From the NCBI GenBank assembly GCA_030765325.1, contig JAVCCT010000057.1, positions 1 to 10,373 of the forward strand: a stretch of DNA of 10,373 nt, written 5' to 3'. The translations under genes were made by a program, and so were the position numbers. Source of the DNA: Candidatus Stygibacter frigidus (GTDB lineage Bacteria > Cloacimonadota > Cloacimonadia > Cloacimonadales > TCS61). Positions 7,729 to 10,373 of this stretch are shown here, in pieces (positions within the stretch are counted from its first letter, which is position 1; each line of letters starts with the position of its first letter). The notes beneath the pieces are model-generated. The model made no database searches. It saw only the letters and a program-made list of their open reading frames with translations, and was not told the DNA's origin.

Positions 7729-7763
7729 GTTAAAAGTAACAGATATTTATGATGTGATGCTTA
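7729..7763. repeat. Right arm of a 36/35-bp imperfect inverted repeat
   Basis: Partner of 7603-7638. The core ATATTTATGATG followed by ATGCTTA is shared with the reverse complement of the left arm apart from two central bases (TG here, CA there). There is no flanking target-site duplication that I could see, and the arms are not tipped like a typical insertion-sequence end, so I do not call it a mobile element. Confidence 0.7.
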
Positions 7764-7931
7764 AATCACCAAAAAGGAAAATGGCATGATTATCTATCTG
7801 TTTATGTATCATTTAGTTATAGAACACAGTGGATTTCGCATTATGGATATAAGTTATTGTATTTAAAACAATTAAGACAAGTCGGAAATATTAGTTATCT
7901 TATTGGCGGAGCATTAGCAGAAATATTTTAA
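7758..7931 (+). pseudogene. Unrecognised C-terminal gene fragment, convergent with polA
   Basis: A plus-strand frame open from 7758 to a TAA at 7929-7931, giving 57 residues without an in-frame start. It reads KWHDYLSVYVSFSYRTQWIS, HYGYKLLYLKQLRQVGN, ISYLIGGALAEIF. Composition (aromatic, balanced charged residues, W and G well placed) looks like the real end of a protein. Upstream, frame 2 is open from 7721 (KNKLKVTDIYDVMLKSPKRKMA) and a shift near the A-rich run at 7771-7781 would join the two. Its TAA overlaps the polA stop on the other strand (7928-7930). I cannot assign a family; it may be the tail left by a deleted gene or mobile element. Chance openness in AT-rich DNA is the alternative. 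Confidence 0.3.
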
Positions 7932-10373
7932 TGTGCTTCGAACCAGTTTGATCCTACCCCGATATCAACTTTGAGAGGAACAATACCTTTAAATTCGTCT
8001 GGGATGGCAGATTCCATGGTATCTTTTATGATCTTAAGAGCTTCATCAAGCACATCATCTCTGATCTCAAATACCAGTTCATCATGAACCTGGATGAGCA
8101 TTTTTATCTCTTCTCTATCTGCAAAAAGCTTATGTAGTCTATTCATGGCAATTTTGATAACATCTGCTGCACTACCCTGAACAGGCATATTGACAGCAAC
8201 CCTTTGAGCAGCTTCTCGTAATTGCCTGTTTGAGCTATTCAGGTCAGGAAGATTAAGTTTGCGACCCAATATGGTTTCCACATATCCTTTATATACTGCT
8301 TGCTGCAAATGAGCGTCAATGAAATTCCTGACAGAGGGAAAATTCTGGAAGTAGTCATCGATAAATTGCTGAGCTTCCTTGCGAGAGATTGAGAGTTCAT
8401 TTGAAATTCTATATGCACCCATGCCATATAGCAAGCCAAAATTAATGATTTTTGCATAACGCCTTTGATCTGGAGTAACTTCAGATTCTGGAGTTTTATA
8501 GATGAGGCTGGCAGTTTTACTATGGATATCTTTATCCTCGCGGAATGTTTTGATCAAAATTTCATCAAGAGTGAGAATGGCAAAAATCCTAAGTTCAATC
8601 TGAGAATAATCTGCAGAAACAATAGACCAACCTTCTTTGGGAGCGCAAAAGGCTTTTCTTACTTCCTTGCCTAATTTTGTGCGAATGGGGATATTTTGCA
8701 GGTTAGGATTAGAAGAAGAAAGTCTGCCCGTGGAGGCAATTGTTTGATTAAAGGAGGAATGGATTCTGCCAGTAAGCGGGTTTACCAGGGCTGGTAGAGC
8801 GTTGATATAGGTATTTAGCAGTTTATTGAGCATTCTGTATTCTAACACCAAACGGGCAATTTCATGTTCTGGAGCCAGCTTTTCAAGCACACTTTGATCA
8901 GTGGAATATCCTGATTTAGTTTTCTTCACTGGAGGGATTTCCAGCTTTTCAAATAAAATTTTGCCTAACTGCTGAGTGGAATTAAGGTTAAATTGCACTT
9001 CAGAAATTTCATATATTGCCTTAGTGAGTGTTCCAATAGTTTCCTGAACCTGGGATGAAAGCTTCTTTAAAAACTTTTGATCCAGATATACACCCTTGCT
9101 TTCCATTTCTGCTAAAACGAAAAGGAGGGGAATTTCCAGATCATAATAGAGCTTCTCCAGTCCAGATTCCTTAATCCCGGTGGAATGCAATTGATATAAT
9201 CTCCAGGTGACCCAGGCATCTTCAGCAGAATATCGACAAGCCTGGCTGGTACCTACGAGATCAAAAGTTACCTGCTTTTTACCTTTTCCAATCAAATCTG
9301 AAATGGGGATCATTTTGTGTGAGAAATATTTTTGAGCACAATGATCAAGACTGTGTCTATCAGAAGGGTACAACAGATAATCAGCGATCATAGTATCAAA
9401 AACATGATTATCAAGCGTCCAGCCGGCGGATTTGAGCACCAGGTAATCGTATTTATAATTATGCGCAATCAGGATTTTACCTTTAAGGGCTTTTTGAAGC
9501 TTTTCTTTGACCATATCTCTATCAAGATTAACTGCCATTTGATGTCCAACGGGCAGATAATAAGCTTTATCTTCTTCCCAGCATAAGGAAATACCCACCA
9601 GCTCAGCTAATAACGGATCTTTGGAAGTGGTTTCCGTATCAACAGCAATGATTGACTGCTTTTTTATTTTCTCAAGAAGCGCATCAAATTCAGAATTTTC
9701 ATTGATCAGTACAGCTTTAAAAGGATCAGTATCATCTTCAGCTTTAGCTCCGAGCATACTGAATATATCCTGTTCAAGCGGCTGCACTTTATTTATAATT
9801 GATTGCAACTCATATTTTTGCAGAAGTTCAATAGTTTTTGGAAGTCTGGAATTATCAAACTTAAGCTCCGGTAACTTAATATTTAGAGACAGATCACGGA
9901 TAATGGTAGCGAGTTCCCGGGATAAATAGGCTTCATCTTTGTGTTCTATGAGTTTTTTTCTGATGCTTTTAGATGAAATATCATCAAGATGTTGATAGAT
10001 ATTATCCAGATTATCAAATTCCTGCAGCAGCTTTTCTGCTCCTTTGGGACCGATGCCTTTCACACCAGGGATATTATCAGAAGTATCGCCGCAAATTGCC
10101 AGATAGTCAATAAACTGCTCAGGGGTAACACCATATTTTTCTATTACCTTATCGCGATTGATGATGATCTCTTTTTTAGGATCAAAGAGGACGATATTAT
10201 CATCAACTATCTGGGCAAAATCTTTGTCACCAGTAACGATTACAATATCAAATTCACTTTTATATTGCTCAGCAACAGAGACCAGAATATCATCAGCTTC
10301 ATATCCTGAGATACTCACTTCTTTCACGCCGGCTAACACAAAGAAATCCTTGATCGGTTCAAATTGCTCGATC
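7928..10373 (-). CDS. polA: DNA polymerase I, 5' end beyond the window
   Basis: Repair and lagging-strand polymerase: removes RNA primers and damaged strands, fills gaps, proofreads. About 814 residues are visible; E. coli PolA has 928, so roughly 100 are missing. The frame is open to the right edge (IEQFEPIKDFF before the GTG at 10339), so that GTG is internal, not the start. Numbering from 10372, the 5' nuclease domain shows GYEADD, TGDKDFAQIV and the helix-hairpin-helix GDTSDNIPGVKGIG. The 3'-5' exonuclease keeps DTETT (~245), AHNYKYD and YSAED, matching the metal-binding acids of E. coli Asp355, Glu357, Asp424 and Asp501, so proofreading should work. The polymerase shows TGRLSSSNPNLQNIP, motif A DYSQIELR (Asp ~588), O-helix RRYAKIINFGLLYG with Phe at ~645, and motif C QVHDELVFE (~763). 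It ends VGSNWFEAH, the usual PolA ending. Leftward, with no tight partner downstream. Very sure. Confidence 0.98.
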   Translation of the reverse strand, partial: IEQFEPIKDFFVLAGVKEVSISGYEADDILVSVAEQYKSEFDIVIVTGDKDFAQIVDDNIVLFDPKKEIIINRDKVIEKYGVTPEQFIDYLAICGDTSDNIPGVKGIGPKGAEKLLQEFDNLDNIYQHLDDISSKSIRKKLIEHKDEAYLSRELATIIRDLSLNIKLPELKFDNSRLPKTIELLQKYELQSIINKVQPLEQDIFSMLGAKAEDDTDPFKAVLINENSEFDALLEKIKKQSIIAVDTETTSKDPLLAELVGISLCWEEDKAYYLPVGHQMAVNLDRDMVKEKLQKALKGKILIAHNYKYDYLVLKSAGWTLDNHVFDTMIADYLLYPSDRHSLDHCAQKYFSHKMIPISDLIGKGKKQVTFDLVGTSQACRYSAEDAWVTWRLYQLHSTGIKESGLEKLYYDLEIPLLFVLAEMESKGVYLDQKFLKKLSSQVQETIGTLTKAIYEISEVQFNLNSTQQLGKILFEKLEIPPVKKTKSGYSTDQSVLEKLAPEHEIARLVLEYRMLNKLLNTYINALPALVNPLTGRIHSSFNQTIASTGRLSSSNPNLQNIPIRTKLGKEVRKAFCAPKEGWSIVSADYSQIELRIFAILTLDEILIKTFREDKDIHSKTASLIYKTPESEVTPDQRRYAKIINFGLLYGMGAYRISNELSISRKEAQQFIDDYFQNFPSVRNFIDAHLQQAVYKGYVETILGRKLNLPDLNSSNRQLREAAQRVAVNMPVQGSAADVIKIAMNRLHKLFADREEIKMLIQVHDELVFEIRDDVLDEALKIIKDTMESAIPDEFKGIVPLKVDIGVGSNWFEAH

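Larger units (their letters stand above)
7291..7927. other. Spacer between polA and the surface gene, with decayed coding-like stretches
   Basis: About 640 bp, more AT-rich than either flanking gene. It must hold the end of the polA transcript and the promoter of the surface gene, but I found no convincing terminator hairpin after polA and no clear -35/-10 pair. The 140 bases before the surface gene are almost pure A/T and include a perfect 10-bp palindrome TTATGCATAA at 7339-7348, about 50 bases before the start codon. The middle and right parts carry the inverted repeat and the small ORFs listed separately. No tRNA or rRNA signature was seen. Confidence 0.7.

Noticed and set aside
7603..7763. 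Insertion sequence or MITE
   Set aside because: The arms are imperfect with an internal unmatched stretch, and I found no target-site duplication, transposase or second copy in the window. It is kept only as an inverted repeat.
8239..8457. 72-codon minus-strand ORF inside polA
   Set aside because: Out-of-frame shadow of the polymerase domain; the polA frame here carries the conserved O-helix.
9332..10309. Three plus-strand ORFs of 84-106 codons
   Set aside because: Antisense to conserved polA exonuclease domains. No start signals and no recognisable protein.
10337..10339. GTG as the polA start codon
   Set aside because: The frame continues upstream to the window edge with PolA-like sequence (EQFEPIKDFF), and the known N-terminal nuclease residues are still missing, so the true start is outside the window.

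Overview
The window reads as a piece of a low-GC bacterial chromosome, probably from the Fibrobacteres-Chlorobi-Bacteroidetes (FCB) side of the tree. The large leftward gene ends in a type IX secretion-type sorting tail (NYPNPFNP near its start, SGIYFYEL and a short basic end). That tail is common in Cloacimonadota, Marinimicrobia, Ignavibacteria and Bacteroidetes. Cloacimonadota is my best guess from the style of the tail and of the mosaic surface protein, but no rRNA or other firm marker is present.

Layout: all confident genes lie on the minus strand. From the right edge, positions 10373-7928 hold most of polA (DNA polymerase I). Its first ~100 codons are outside the window. Its 5' nuclease, 3'-5' proofreading and polymerase domains all keep their catalytic signatures. 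Positions 7291-7927 are an AT-rich spacer of about 640 bp that is not plain: it holds a 36/35-bp imperfect inverted repeat, a 58-codon minus-strand ORF of protein-like composition, and decayed coding-like stretches on the plus strand. The last of these ends in a stop codon that overlaps the polA stop. Positions 7290-286 hold one 2334-residue secreted protein. Positions 1-285 are noncoding, with two weak hairpin/T-tract structures that could end its transcript.

The giant protein is a chain of extracellular beta-sandwich modules: a signal peptide, a lamin-tail-like domain, four copies of a ~105-residue Ig-like repeat, four fibronectin-III-like domains, four jelly-roll (MAM / choice-of-anchor-like) domains each closing on an 'xDNxxx' strand, a second lamin-tail-like domain, a beta-rich domain and the sorting tail. 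It is most likely a cell-surface or secreted adhesin or polymer-binding protein. No enzyme active site was recognised. Repeats 3 and 4 share a 139-bp stretch with only three differences, inside otherwise diverged copies, which suggests recent duplication or gene conversion.

The two confident genes have no evident functional link: polA is housekeeping replication and repair, and the surface gene is accessory. I see no defence system, CRISPR array, tRNA, rRNA or intact mobile element. The least explained part of the window is the polA-to-surface-gene spacer.
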